Shown here: positions 1 through 12,500 of the stretch, piece by piece
How the letters are laid out: each line of letters starts with the position of its first letter
Numbering within the stretch: position 1 is the stretch's first letter
Source: Halichondria panicea
Lineage: Eukaryota; Porifera; Demospongiae; Suberitida; Halichondriidae
Direction: 5' to 3'
Length of the DNA: 64,000 nucleotides
NCBI RefSeq assembly: GCF_963675165.1
Contig: NC_087379.1
Span: 7,594,339 to 7,658,338, forward strand
Made by a program: the position numbers and the translations under genes
The notes under the pieces: model-generated
Seen by the model: only the letters and a program-made list of their open reading frames with translations
Databases searched by the model: none
What the model was told of the DNA's origin: nothing

Positions 1-539
1 CCCTTACAGAGGAATGTACAACCCCCTTACAGACCATTAGGAAAACATACCCATGCACAATTAATTTAGCCACCAATTCATTGATGAGAGAGACTTGATG
101 AGAGTGAGAGACTTTCTAAGAGGGACTTGTGAGAGAGATGTCGACGGAGACAGGATATAGTTCCTCTGAGCAGCAAACTTGCAGCGCCCGCCATCTTGCA
201 ACAGATTACACCTCGAGGCGTAGAGCCGAACATAGAGCAATCATGTATTTCAGCTGCTCAACGCGGTTGCAATGCCTCGGAAATTAACAGTTAACTAGCT
301 ATCTATACTAGATAAATGCTTCCAGTAATTAATACAATGCATGCATTATAATTATTCTCCCCCATCCAGTTTGCAGTTTTAGAGGGCAGGCAGGTCAAGG
401 GACAGGCATAAATCCTACAAAAAAGTTGGGATATTTTTTCTCAATCAGTGCTTTTTTACCTAGGCTTTTAGGACCGTATGAAAAAAGAGTTAAAAAAGAG
501 ATACATCAAAAAGCTTTAAGAGATACACAAGTCAGTGTA

Positions 540-880
540 ACGTACCAAACAACCAAAGCTCTACAGTAGACACAGTCCCGAGCAGAACAAGCTTAAGCCA
601 ACAACATCAACCGACACAAGTACAGCCCGCTATCAGAACAACGAGCCCGACAATCAACACAGACAACATCCACCGACACAAGTACATGCAGTCACCAGAA
701 CAGCAAGCCACAGAGACACATCATCGACACAAGAGTACAGTTCCTAGAACATCAAGCTCCACAGAGACAACGTCCATCGACACAACAGTACAGTCACCAG
801 AACAGCAAGCCACAGAGACACATCATCGACACAAGTACAATTCCTAGAACATCAAGCTCCACAGAGACACAACACAACGT
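540..880. repeat. degenerate tandem repeat, about 100-bp unit
   Basis: Blocks reading 'cagaacagcaagccacagag' and 'cctagaacatcaagctccac' alternate at least twice (around 686-786 and 790-870), with weaker copies upstream. The strand shown is CA-rich and G-poor. No reading frame of interest crosses it. The surrounding 1-2700 stretch contains no gene I can support. Confidence 0.6.
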
Positions 881-1019
881 AGCAAGGCATAATTATTAGC
901 AAATCGTTTATTTTATTAATGGCAGACCACAGTACTACAAATTATAAATTTAAATTATGAGTAGTGACCCCATAGATAGATATAGTCAGTGTGCATGATA
1001 TGATATGTAGAGTTATAAT

Positions 1020-1345
1020 TATGAGAGTCCATGATACAGTTATAATTATGAGAATATGAGTAGAGAGTCAGTGTGCTTCCATGATACAGTTATAATTATG
1101 AGAGTAGAGAGCCAGTGTGCTTCCATGATACAGTTATAATTATGAGAGTAGAGAGCCAGTGTGCTTCCATGATACAGTTATAATTATGAGAGTAGAGAGC
1201 CAGTGTGCTTCCATGATACAGTTATAATTATGAGAGTAGAGAGCCAGTGTGCTTCCATGATACAGTTATAATTATGAGAGTAGAGAGTCAGTGTGCTTCC
1301 ATGATACAGTTATAATTATGAGAGTAGAGAGCAGAGAGTCAGTGT
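1020..1345. repeat. 44-bp tandem repeat (minisatellite)
   Basis: A unit containing 'cagtgtgcttccatgataca' followed by 'gttataattatgagagta' repeats about six to seven times. Central copies are nearly identical, differing by gagagc versus gagagt, and the edges degenerate. High identity among central copies implies recent expansion or homogenisation. It is non-coding. Confidence 0.85.
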
Positions 1346-1904
1346 GCTTGCATGCATGATAATATGAGTGTTGTGTTACCATACTTGATCATCCATGATT
1401 TTTAGAGTCCTTTGTTTCGATCATCAGGGGAAGTGACGGGTGTTAAAAGTTTTTCCAGTATCAAACAGTAGTGTTGAGAAATATTGGTGGCCATGAATTC
1501 GAGTTGAGGGGCTGCCATTGGATGTATCTTGCCCACGACAATGATGGAGAGTACGCCAGGTAGTATGGTCATAGATTGAAGAGTTCTTCAGTATACGGTA
1601 TATAACTAGGAGTCTTCTGCTTCATCATCATCATCAGGGGGTTACCACAGTAGACACGTCCCACGCAGTGCTGCGTATAATAATTATAGTGTTCAGATAG
1701 AAGTGCTTATATTAGAGTTGTTTGAGAGTTCATTGCACTGCACTGCATATTGATCCAGGGTCTTCGAGATGTTCCATTAGTCCCAGCTGGTCGTCACCGA
1801 AAGATGTGCAGTTGTAAATAGATAGGATGCACAAAAACAATCGAGAATTGACATACATACATACATGGATGGAAGATGGAGTATGACATGACATGGCATC
1901 TTAG

Positions 1905-2165
1905 CACAAGAATTATAGGAAGAGAATTGTTCGTAATTTATAGAGAAAAAGAAGTAATATTATGTTCGGAAGAGAATGGTTCGAAGTTGAGAGAGAGAGA
2001 AATAAGAAATAATTATGTTATATGGGAAGACAATTGTTCGGTTCTGAGAGAAAGAGGTAATATTATGTTCAGAAGAGAATTGTTCGGTTATGAGAGAAAA
2101 AATTGATACAAGATGTAATTATGTTTTTATAGGAAGACAATTGTTCGGTTATGAGAGTAATTATG
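1905..2165. repeat. degenerate tandem repeat, about 60 bp
   Basis: The motif 'gaagacaattgttcggttat' and diverged versions (gaagagaattgttcg, gaagagaatggttcg) recur about five times between AT-rich spacers. A short open frame through it is a by-product of the repeat. A T17 run lies downstream near 2350. Confidence 0.6.
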
Positions 2166-2733
2166 ATATGCACAGACTTGTAGAGGCTACAAAGCTTGGT
2201 TACAAAAGGTTTTGTAGAGAGAGATATGAATATCAGCAAATGATAGACTGCAGATGACTCCATGCATGACAGTAATTGATGCACACAATGTTGTAGAATG
2301 TGCACAAACATTAATAATTCAAACTAAAAAGGGTAGCACATGGTCTGCCAATTTTTTTTTTTTTTTACGACATACGTAATCAGCGAGAGAAAGCCAAATG
2401 AAATACTCCATAATTATAGTCAAGAAGAAGCCGTTATACATAACATACAGCAGTAACTAGAGTCACCAAAGAAGTAAGCCAATCCATAATCCAAGCACCA
2501 TCCCACTAATACTATATTATACACAAGAAGAACCTTTACACCGCATAACAACGTAACTACAAATTATAGGCAAGAATTCCCAAGATACAGAACAATCCAT
2601 ATGCCGGCCAAACAACATCGACAATCTAGTTTGTATAATTATATTTAAAAGAAAAGGTCCCTCCTATATAAGTATGAATTATTGAAACACCCATATATGG
2701 CCCCCGCCTGCCCTCAAGCAACTCACTATACAA

Positions 2734-4854
2734 TTATTCCCCCCTCCCCCTGTCCTCAAGTTCATGCGCAGCATCGAAATTTTTCCTGCAAGTATGAAAG
2801 GGAAAGAGATGAAATTTACACAAGTATATAAGATGCACAAAATATGAAGTGCATGCATGGCCTTTTAGAAATTTGTTGTAGTACTCTTCACATGAAATCG
2901 CTTACCTTTTTTTATAGTCGTAATGTAAATTCATCGTTGCGGGTGATCTCTTTCGTTTACGTGATAAACTAGCAGACGGTCCAACGTTGGACCCTGAGCC
3001 ACTCGGGGTGGTGACGACAGGGTCGCGAGGGGTGGTGACGACAGGGCCGCGAGGGGTGGTGACGACACGGCCGCGAGGGGTGGTGACGACAGGGCCGCGA
3101 GGGGTGGTGACGACAGGGCCACTTGGGGTGGTGACGACAGGGCCGCGAGGGGTGGTGACGACAGGGCCGCGAGGGGTGGTGACGACAGGGCCGCGAGGGG
3201 TGGTGACGACAGGGCCACGAGGGGTGGTGACGACAGGGCCACGAGGGGTGGTGACGACAGGGCCACGAGGGGTGGTGACGACAGGGCCACGAGGGGTGGT
3301 GACGACAGGGCCACGAGGGGTGGTGACGACAGTTGATCTAGGATTTTCGGCCCCCTCCATAGCACTAGCCGTCGTCAGCCCTCTTAAAGCCTCCTCAACC
3401 GTGGGTGGTAAAGGTTGAGGGAGTAGTCCCGCGAGTAGATGTACTACTTCTGTTAACGCTCTCTGCAAGAAAAGGACACGGTGAAAAAATAATCAATGAT
3501 TGTAATACACAATAAAATTAATTTATTTGTAAGGAATTTCTCCTCATTGTAAGGAACTTTCAGGACATACACATGCATGCATGCATGTATTCAACTTACA
3601 TTTTGTGCCATTAATGATTCTATCATTCTGGTGTCCAATCCTTGTCCTCTCTCTCCCCTCTCTCCTCTCTCTCCACGTTGTCCATCTACACCATCCACAC
3701 CGTCTACCCCTGGCCTACCATCCACACCGTCCACACCATTCACCCCGTCTACCCCTGGCCTACCATCCACACCTGGCCTACCATCCACACCGTTCACCCC
3801 GTCCACACCATTCACCCCGTCTACCCCTGCCCTACCATCCACACCATCCACGCCATCAATCCCATCCACACCATCCACACCATTCACCCCGTCTACCCCT
3901 GCCCTACCATCCACACCATCCATGCCATCAATCCCATCCAAACCATCAACACCTGGTGGCCCTGGTGGCCCCCGTGCAACAATGGGGGGAAACCTTACAG
4001 CCCTTTGCCACTGGGCATAGGCCAAATCTCTCAGTTGGTGGTCAAGAAATAGCACTGTTGGACTGGAAACGCCGGTGTCTGTAAAATAAGAAATGGAGCA
4101 ATATAAAATTATTGTTATAAAGTACTTAATGAGCTAATTAATGAATTATGCTGTCCAAGCTACATATTATATTTAATTATAGGCGATAAAATTTCGCAAA
4201 GTAAAATCGGAAAATTTACCCGGGAAAACCCATTAATATCATTAAAATCAATCTGTAAGCATGGGAACTAAATACTACGACAATGTAAAGTTGCATAATT
4301 TTACTTACGATGATCAAACTGCAGATGTTCGATGTAGCGTGTAGCCTCGCGCATAGAGTGGTCCCCGACACCAAGATGAGCTTCACCCTTCCACCAGAAC
4401 TCAGTCTGTGGGGTGGAAATGAATTGCAAGCTTTAAAAAAATAATTGTGTAGCCATGATAATTTCAGGAGCATATTAAATCGACTTAGGCTGCAGCTATA
4501 GAGTAATACTGCATTTAGACTTACGGTGACCGGACCACTCGGCTGCAGATAGCATTGTGGGCACAAGAACTTGTCTGTGGCCCAACTCCTCTTCCCAAAC
4601 CGGAGAACGCTCACTATGTGCTTCTTCGTTATCGGCTGCACGAAACCATAATTTATTGATTGTGCTGGCATAGCTAGAGCATAGCTAGAACATGCATGCA
4701 TCCTTACTGCATAGCTCTAGCTAGAACAGAACATCTATATATAGATCTATCATGCAAAACTCACTGGATTGTTGGTGGACCCGTAGTGCAGCTGGGTCTT
4801 CGGCAGTCTTGGTGGTGGTGCTGCCGGCGGCGTAACCAGAGGTGCAGAGGCCAT
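2734..4854 (-). CDS. unrecognised collagen-like / VVTTPRGP-repeat protein, six exons
   Basis: I do not recognise this gene. Exons 4854-4765, 4635-4525, 4405-4309, 4078-3600, 3462-2906 and 2785-2734 all have GT-AG junctions with matching phases (0, 0, 1, 0, 2) and give about 461 residues. The N-terminus [18 protein letters not shown] is proline-rich with no signal peptide. A globular-looking stretch follows ([20 protein letters not shown], then a CPQC pair, then [20 protein letters not shown]). Next come about 36 Gly-X-Y triplets, mostly GVD/GVN/GRP, ending in GER repeats. The next exon has a short leucine-rich segment, about 14 copies of VVTTPRGP, and a basic SRKRKRSP stretch that could be a nuclear localisation signal. 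The sixth exon is tentative: without it the frame stops directly after the fifth. Collagen triplets without a secretion signal, next to a possible nuclear signal, are odd. Confidence 0.62.
3000..3335. repeat. 24-bp coding minisatellite (VVTTPRGP)
   Basis: About 14 units of 24 bp with core 'ggggtggtgacgacagggcc' lie inside the fifth exon of the collagen-like gene. The unit length is a multiple of three, so several frames on both strands stay open. Only the minus-strand frame VVTTPRGP fits the spliced gene. Most copies differ at one or two positions (cgagg/acgagg, one tcgcg), consistent with recent unit turnover. Confidence 0.85.
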
Positions 4855-6594
4855 TGAGCTTGATAGTTGTTGATAACTGATGATAGTTGATGATAGCTGA
4901 TAGTTTGATGAACTCCCTTGTCAAATTTCTTCACTCCTAACCTCCAAGCCGTTAGACTGAAGAACCAAGTGCTGCAGCGCCGCATAGACCCCTTTCGCCC
5001 ACGCAATGACCGGATGTTAATTTTACATCCTGCAATAGATTACAATCCTTGCAATCTGGAAAGCTGCTGGTCTACTCAGACTACTGCTCTGTAACTCTTA
5101 ATCAGGTGCCTTTTGACTTCTAATTATCCTCACTTGTGCTCCATCCATCATCACATAATAGTATGCCTTACTGTACTGTGTAAGCATGCACTGCCATGCT
5201 AAGTTATTCTGTGTTTTTGTTTGTGTTCTCATTCAAATTCAAATTCAAATTCCAATCTATTCTTTGCTGTATCAAGATATACAATATACATACTAACTTA
5301 TGAGTTGGTTTGATTCCCTGCAGATGTGCAAGTATAAACTGACTACTTGGACAGTGCAGCTCAGTTTTGAGGTCTCCTCTGTTGAATATATCTCAATGTG
5401 GCCATGCCAGCATAGATAATAGCTCTATTATCTATGATGCCAGACAACAAGCATTACTGCATTGAGGATGATAGCTACCAGAAAGTTCCAGTCATGGAAG
5501 TCTAGCAATATGGTATGTATGATAAATGTCAGTGGACCCTGTACTTCTTTAGATCTGTACAGTCATGCAGACAGTCATGATAATTATGGTGTATGGTGCT
5601 TTGCAAATGTAAGGAATTTCCTACAAGCTCTATATAGCTAGATCTAGAGGTCACACCTGACTGACTACTGCACTGCACTGGTGTTCATGTAAATAGTACA
5701 AGACTTGTTAGGTCTAGACCAGCACGTTTTAAGGAATTTAATTAATTACTATAATACTTAAAATGTCTTTGACTCCTTGTCTTAATAATGTAAATGCATG
5801 AGGGCAAGAGTGCACTCCTGACGAGGGACACAATTCACTGTGTCTATTATTCATAATCTTCTCACTAACAACCATATGGATGGTGGCTGATTTACACGCC
5901 AGGAAGTATGTCTTTGGCACAGCCCTATAATACAAGTATCTCTGTCAACATAAGCACCTCTACAGCTCCAAATTACAAATTTATAGAGCTGAAGCACACT
6001 CATTCATGGTTCTTATGTCTTCTTCTGCCTCAGGCTTTATGGTATAGCTGATTCTATGGATAATTGGTGGCAGTGCAATATTAGTGTAGAGGTGTGCATA
6101 ATGGACACTTATAATTATAGCCATCTCTAATTCCCTAATTAATGATTGTCTCCCTGGCATGCATTCTTTACGTACAGGGAACTCTAACTGCTGTCTATCA
6201 TGTGATCATGATATGGTCATGCATTGTGAGCGTGCTGCATGGTCACATGATGGATTGGTTCGGGAAGCGCCCCTCTGTCTGACTGTCTGTGGATGTGAGC
6301 ATGTGTCTACTGGATATGGATTAATTATGGCTAGCTAGATAATGCAATATAGAATGTTTAACTTAATTTTGTTCATGTAATTACGTTATCAAACGTTATC
6401 AAAAGAGTATACAATTAAACATGGTAACTAATAATTGACATAAATAACGAAACAACAATTAACACTACACACAAAAGTTGTCTAATGTTCACTGCACGTG
6501 TACAAACCAATTAAAACGGAGCCCATAAAATCAAAACAGTCTGCATAAGATATACAAAGTCAGAAAAGAAAGAAACGAAACAAATGCTAAATTG
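4855..6594. other. intergenic region, no gene seen
   Basis: This stretch separates the start of the collagen-like gene from the end of mind bomb. It is AT-rich with scattered short direct repeats (attcaaattcaaattcaaattc near 5232). Open frames are short and have no recognisable product. The upstream edge (4855-5000) holds TGATAGTTGATGA-type repeats next to the collagen-like gene start, so its promoter is probably here. Confidence 0.5.
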
Positions 6595-9500
6595 TCACTG
6601 GAACAACTGAATTCTATGAGTCACAAACTTCCTGCACACTGGGCAATGGTCGACCTTCTGTGCACAGTCCCAGCATGTCTGGTGTCCACAGAGGAAGGCC
6701 GTGTTCTTAGGCTCTGTCAGACAAATAGGACAATTAGATTCAGAGTCAGGGCTGGCCAGCGGATGGACACTGGTGGCCGAGACGGGGGCTGTGTGTGTGT
6801 GTGTGTGGGTGGGTGGATGTATGTGTATGTGTATGTGTGTATGTATGTGGGAGGTATTATTTGACACAAAATCACAATATTGCTAAGTACATGTACTATA
6901 CAGTTATAGAGGTTATCTAATTAAGCAACACAGCTTGTGTAAACTTGTAATGCAGTTTACGTACGTAGTCCCTCTTTTGCAGTAATAAGCACTCGACACT
7001 CGAAGCATGTCTTCATCCTCCGGGCACATTCTATACAGTGAGAGAGGGAGAAGACAGTAAATGAAAGCTAGTACATATGAAAGAAAGGTGAGACTGTGGA
7101 GGATAGTGGGGGCTTATATAATACACAGAGAGGCTGTTACTGAGTGATACATGTACCTATCATTAAGTACCAGTACCTGGACAGAAGGTGTGATCACATG
7201 GCTTGACAGTGGCTGTGGCCTCCTCTTCATTACACATCACACAAACCTTGGACAGCTTGGAGATAGTCTTGACTGCAGCCTGTGTAAGGAAGAATCATAA
7301 AATTCAACATAATTATATGCAACTTGAGAAGGTCAAAAAAAACTATACATGTACTAACTGGGAAGTTATTTAAGAAGCTTTCAAATTGCTATGTACTCAC
7401 TTTGCAAATGGGGCATCTCTTGGCTCTCTGTGCACATTCTGCACACATGACAGCGTGACCACATGGCTCAAACTTGACATCCACTGGAGCCTCACACAGG
7501 AAGCACGGCTCAATGGCCACACCCACACTACCTGGAGGGGGGTGGTATGGATATACAATTCAGATAAGAACAGAACAGACTGTTGCTCAGAGTTGGTTCT
7601 GTACAATAATTATACACAACCATATAAAGTACAGTCATGTAAAGACCACTTTAAATACAGACTTACAGAACTTGTATCTGAACACACAGTTGGAAAGGTC
7701 ACCCTAACAAAGGTGACCTAACAAAGAAAGTTTTAAGACAATGGGGGAGGGTACAGCACAAAAATACAAGGTCTTACCACCTCCAGTGGCTCCAGCAGTG
7801 TCCATAACTCCAACTGGCAGAGAAGCTGTGGGTGGGTGGTGGGTGGCACTGCCAGTACGCAGGGGAGTAGGGTACACCTGATGGATGCAAGGGCAAGACT
7901 AATTCAGAGTGGATACAGTTAACAGCATGTACTGTTTATAAAGCTAGTATATCAAAGAGGCAACAGTATCTGGCTCACCAAAGGTCCTCTCTGTGTGCCC
8001 TGAACCACCACTGGGGGAGCAGGTGATTTCAGACTACCATGGAACTTCACACCTCCACTGCAAGGAGGTAGTTCAGTACACATAAGATTAATACTCAAAA
8101 TCAAAATCTATACAGTAGCAACAACATTATACAGGTATGCTAGTACATACCCTAGTACACAACTAGCTGCAGCTGTGCTACTTCCTTGGACTGCTGTTTT
8201 AGCAATTTTATAATGAGCTTTTGCCCTACAGCAGTACATTTTAGGTCTTAAAATGAAATTACAATGAAGTGGCTATATATAGTTGTGTCACCCGCTCACC
8301 CGTCCTTGTCGAATCCCATGACGATGGTTGCTACGTCAGGTGAGCAAACCTCCAATGGATTTCGACCCTTCTTGTTAGTCTTGAACATCTCTGAACCTTC
8401 TTGTACTAGGAAGCACGGAATAACCGCCTTCAGCTGCTGACCAGGCAACCTGTCTTTCACCTGGTAGAGGGGGAGGGGCATACGTGTATGTTCACAGTGC
8501 AATCTAAGCACAGTGTACACATGATGGGTAAATACATGTAATAATGCGACACAGCGTTCAATTTGAATATGTTTGAACGGCTGTAACTTTAGTTCCGATA
8601 GTCCGATCACATTAATTTTACGATTTTTTGAAAGCTTAGAGAGAGGCGTTTCAGATGATGTGTTAAAATCAAAGGTGCTTGATTTTAACAAAATACTATG
8701 GGCTATATATAGCCCACGGTATCTTCCCGAAAAATATAAAATTATGGCCAGTTCGAAATTTGGGATTTGAGCATACCGTCTAAAGGGGCTCCTTCTAAGT
8801 TTTCAGAAAATCAGAAATTGTAATTTGGATATCAGAACTCTAGTTACAGAGCCAACTAATACTTTCAAATGAACTAGAGCATCTTTGAATGGCCATACTG
8901 TTCCATCCCTACTAGCCTACCTTCTTGAGTTGAGGAGTCTCTTGTGTGAGGTTGTCCACTGTCTCCTTGACCACGGCCATGTGAAGAGGTGTGTCTCCAT
9001 CACTGTCTAGAATATTCATGTCTACCCCGAACCCCACCAGTCTCTCGATGATACGAGCGTGACCTTGGTGGACAGCAAGATGAAGTGCTGTCTGACCTTG
9101 GTTGGTCTTAGCATTGAGGTCACACTGCACCTGTTGGGGGAGAGGTCAGATTATAATGGCCACACCTGAAGAAAGTTAAACTGCAATAAAAGCCAGGCAC
9201 AAGGTCCCGTAGATTTTAACAACTCCTCAACAAAGGCCACTGTATAATTGTCACATAATTATCTGTGCAATATAAAGGCTTTCAACTAAGTTTTGAACTT
9301 TCCATGCTTGAAAATTCTTGAAAATTGTGTAGTACTCTACTACATGTAAGACCATATCTACAGCCAGTCACTCACCACTTCAGCGAAGGCAGTGACAACG
9401 TCCAGGTGATCATTAAGTGCTGCCAGGTGGAGGGGAGTGTACCCGTCGTCCTTGAGCAGGTTGATGTGCTCTACAAACCGACGGTTGAAGTGCTCCACAG

Positions 9501-12500
9501 CTCTGCAGGGGGGATAAGAGTATGGATTATACATGCAGTGTATACTAGGGCCTTGATATGATCATTTTACTGTTTTCGGAGCTAACTTTGAGAGACCATA
9601 ATTTGAGTTAGAAACGTCTAATCTTAAAACCAGGAATGCACTCCTGTTAAAACAAAACATACACAGTCATATCTATATTAAAGCCAGCTACAAAACACAA
9701 CTTTTATTTTCGTACTCCATGTTATATACACACAATTGACGGGATCTGCCATGTCACATGATCAAGCACTCACGGTAGGAACCCAATACGAGCAGCCTCG
9801 TGGATTGGTGTGAATAGTCTGAAGTTGAGGAGGGTGGGGTCTGCTCCAGCGTCCAATAGGATCGTCACACTCTCATTTTTCTGAGCGAGGACGGCGCAGT
9901 GAAGTGCAGTGTCTCCATCGGAATCCTGTGTATGTGTGTGGGCGTGTGTGTGTGTGGTGTGGGCGTGTGTGTGGGGAGGTGATATTAGGAGGATAGTAGA
10001 TAATCAGCTGCCATGATTTAGACTGCCCAGTCTTCCCACACATACATGTATCTTACTGCATGCTCTGCCTCACCTGCTCATGGAGCTTGATGTTGGGATG
10101 GTTGGCTAGCTTCCTCAGCACACTGTAGTGGCCCTTGACAGCTGCTATAATGAGAGGGGACGCCCCCTTAGAATTCTTAGAGTTGACATCAGCTCCAGCA
10201 TCGATAAGAATGGTCGTGGCTTCATCTTCATCACTATACGGACAAATAATATCAATTAATGGCGTACAAGATAAAACTGGGCCAGCCATTCATTTTGACA
10301 ACAGGTATTGGCATTCCTGATAATGGTAGCTAGTACTTAGAGCCACAGTTCACCTGTAAGCACAGAGATGCAGTGGTCTGTCACCATCTTCATCCTATGC
10401 AATGAAACACACACTGTTTAGAAATGAAGACCAGCACAGTATAACACCATCCACACACACACATGTAGTGTATACAGCAGAGGCTAGAATGATGCACATA
10501 CCCCCACTTCCACATTGGGGGCGAACTCCATGATGACCTTGAGCACGTCCACATTGCCAGCTGCACAGGCACAGTGGATGGCCGCCTTGCCAGCTGCCTT
10601 GGTGTTCACCTGGGCAACACAAATCACATCATAAGGTATTAGTTTTTGAATAACTTAAACATTGTGACATCCACCCACATACTACCAAACAGCTACTGGA
10701 TGCTCCCAACACAAGTTACGACTTCTGAAAGACAGCTCTAAAAACAGACCTGATTTTTCGACGGCCATAATTTACTGTTGATCCAATCTCAAAAATTTTA
10801 TGATTTTCTGAAAGCTTAGAAAGAGAGCTTTCAAATGGTGTGTTTTAATCCAAAATTTCATCGGGGCCATAATTTGTCATTTTTCGGCCTTGGACCATGG
10901 GCTATTATTCATGGTATGGCCAAATTGACAAATAGTTTTATTGCTGCAATATGAACTTTGATGATACCATTTGAAAGGTCTCTTTCTAAGCTTTCGGAAG
11001 ATCATAAAATCATTGAAATTGGATCCACGGAATTCAAGTTATGGCAGCTGAAAGAGTCCCCAAATTTGAAAGAAGGGAGAGAGAGTACATAACACTGTGT
11101 CCTCACCTCAGTGGGATGTTTGCGTAGGAACTCTCTGAGAGTGTTGGCATCTCCGGCTGCAGCAGCTGCCACGATGACGGCCGGGTTCTCGAGGAGGGAG
11201 AGGATCTTGAGATGCAGTCCAATGTCGTCACTGTCCAGCCCTCCTGCAGACTCTGCCAGGGGAGGTTGCAAAGAAAGAAGAGACAGACAATAATTATGAG
11301 GTCATTTCCTGTATGTACGCTACTAACTGAGCAGTGTGTATTGTTAGCAGCTGTTCTGGTATTACACAATGCAGAGTTTATTTTATTTTTGAATGATTTT
11401 TGCTGTTTATGACAGTGCAGCTTATTCTTTTGTAACTCGGGCTAAATACTGAAGTTGCATATAAACTGTATACACAGGTACCTGGCACTTCAGGAGGGTT
11501 CTCATCCGGGGCAGCTACCATGGCCTGAGGGTTGAACGTCCACACTCGACCATTGACTGCCACTCGAACATCTCCAGAGGGAAACACTTTCATCACTCGG
11601 CCAGCCTGACCCAGCGCCTGGGAGGGTAGCATACAAATAATAATGGTGAAACTGTGTTAGCTTTTGTGAACAGTTGTCTATATTTCAGAAAGAGCACCCA
11701 CTTATAGACTAGCTGTCAGGCCACCTGTCAGAATAGCCGGAGGACATGCTTATAATTATAGGCCTGCTGTGTTACGCAATACTGCTCTGTAAGCATCATG
11801 AATATCATTATAAATCACACAGATTCATCATGAATATCATTATCCTATCCCCCAGCCACCCGTCAGAATGGCCAGTTATTAAGCTACTTATAGCCCACAC
11901 TTTCCCCAACAGTTTGGGCCCGGAAAAAGCAATCGCGGATCAGATTGTAGCACTACCAAATAGGTCTCACAGCTAGTGTGTGTGTGTGTGTGTGTGTGTG
12001 TGGGCGTGCAACTCACCAGGGCCATGTCGTCCACCCACCCTCCGTGGTCCTTTTGAAGGCTTCCCACTTCCGCAATATCGTCAAGGATACGAATAACGTC
12101 TCCCTCAGAGAAAGATGTCACCTACATGACAATTAATCACAATGAATCAAAAATTGATATTTGTGTACCAACCTTTGTCACAGATTCAGAGTTCATGGTC
12201 CAAATCTTTCCGCTGGAGAATCTCACTCGTAGATCACCTGATGCTTGAACTACTTGCACTGTGCCAACTTCACCGATAATCTGAGAGGGGAAAACCCCAT
12301 AAAATTATTAATTATAATAATAGCGTGTAAATACGGAAATAAACATTTCCTGTTTCTAGAATGCTTACAGTGCAGTTTCAGGACATACAACAAATATGCA
12401 AGCAATAACCAGCACACTACGGAAATGTTAAATGGCCAAATAAGCGCCCGACTATTCAAAATGAACGAAACCTGCATGTATAGCATTATGAACATTGAAC

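Noticed and set aside
1020-1345. Possible CRISPR-like array (regular repeats)
   Set aside because: There are no unique spacers between units and the DNA is eukaryotic; it is a simple tandem repeat.
1876-2106. Short open frame at 1876
   Set aside because: It lies entirely in a degenerate tandem repeat and has no recognisable protein features.
1-2700. LTR retrotransposon at the left end, suggested by repeats and a T17 run
   Set aside because: No paired long terminal repeats, primer-binding site or reverse transcriptase/integrase frame is visible.
2987-3418. Plus-strand GVVTTGPR repeat frame
   Set aside because: The 24-bp unit keeps all frames open; only the minus-strand frame joins in phase to neighbouring exons.
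3577-4084. Plus-strand open frames of Ser-Thr-Pro and His-Pro repeats opposite the collagen-like exon
   Set aside because: They are shadows of the Gly-X-Y repeat; the minus-strand frame alone has matching splice signals and non-repeat flanks.
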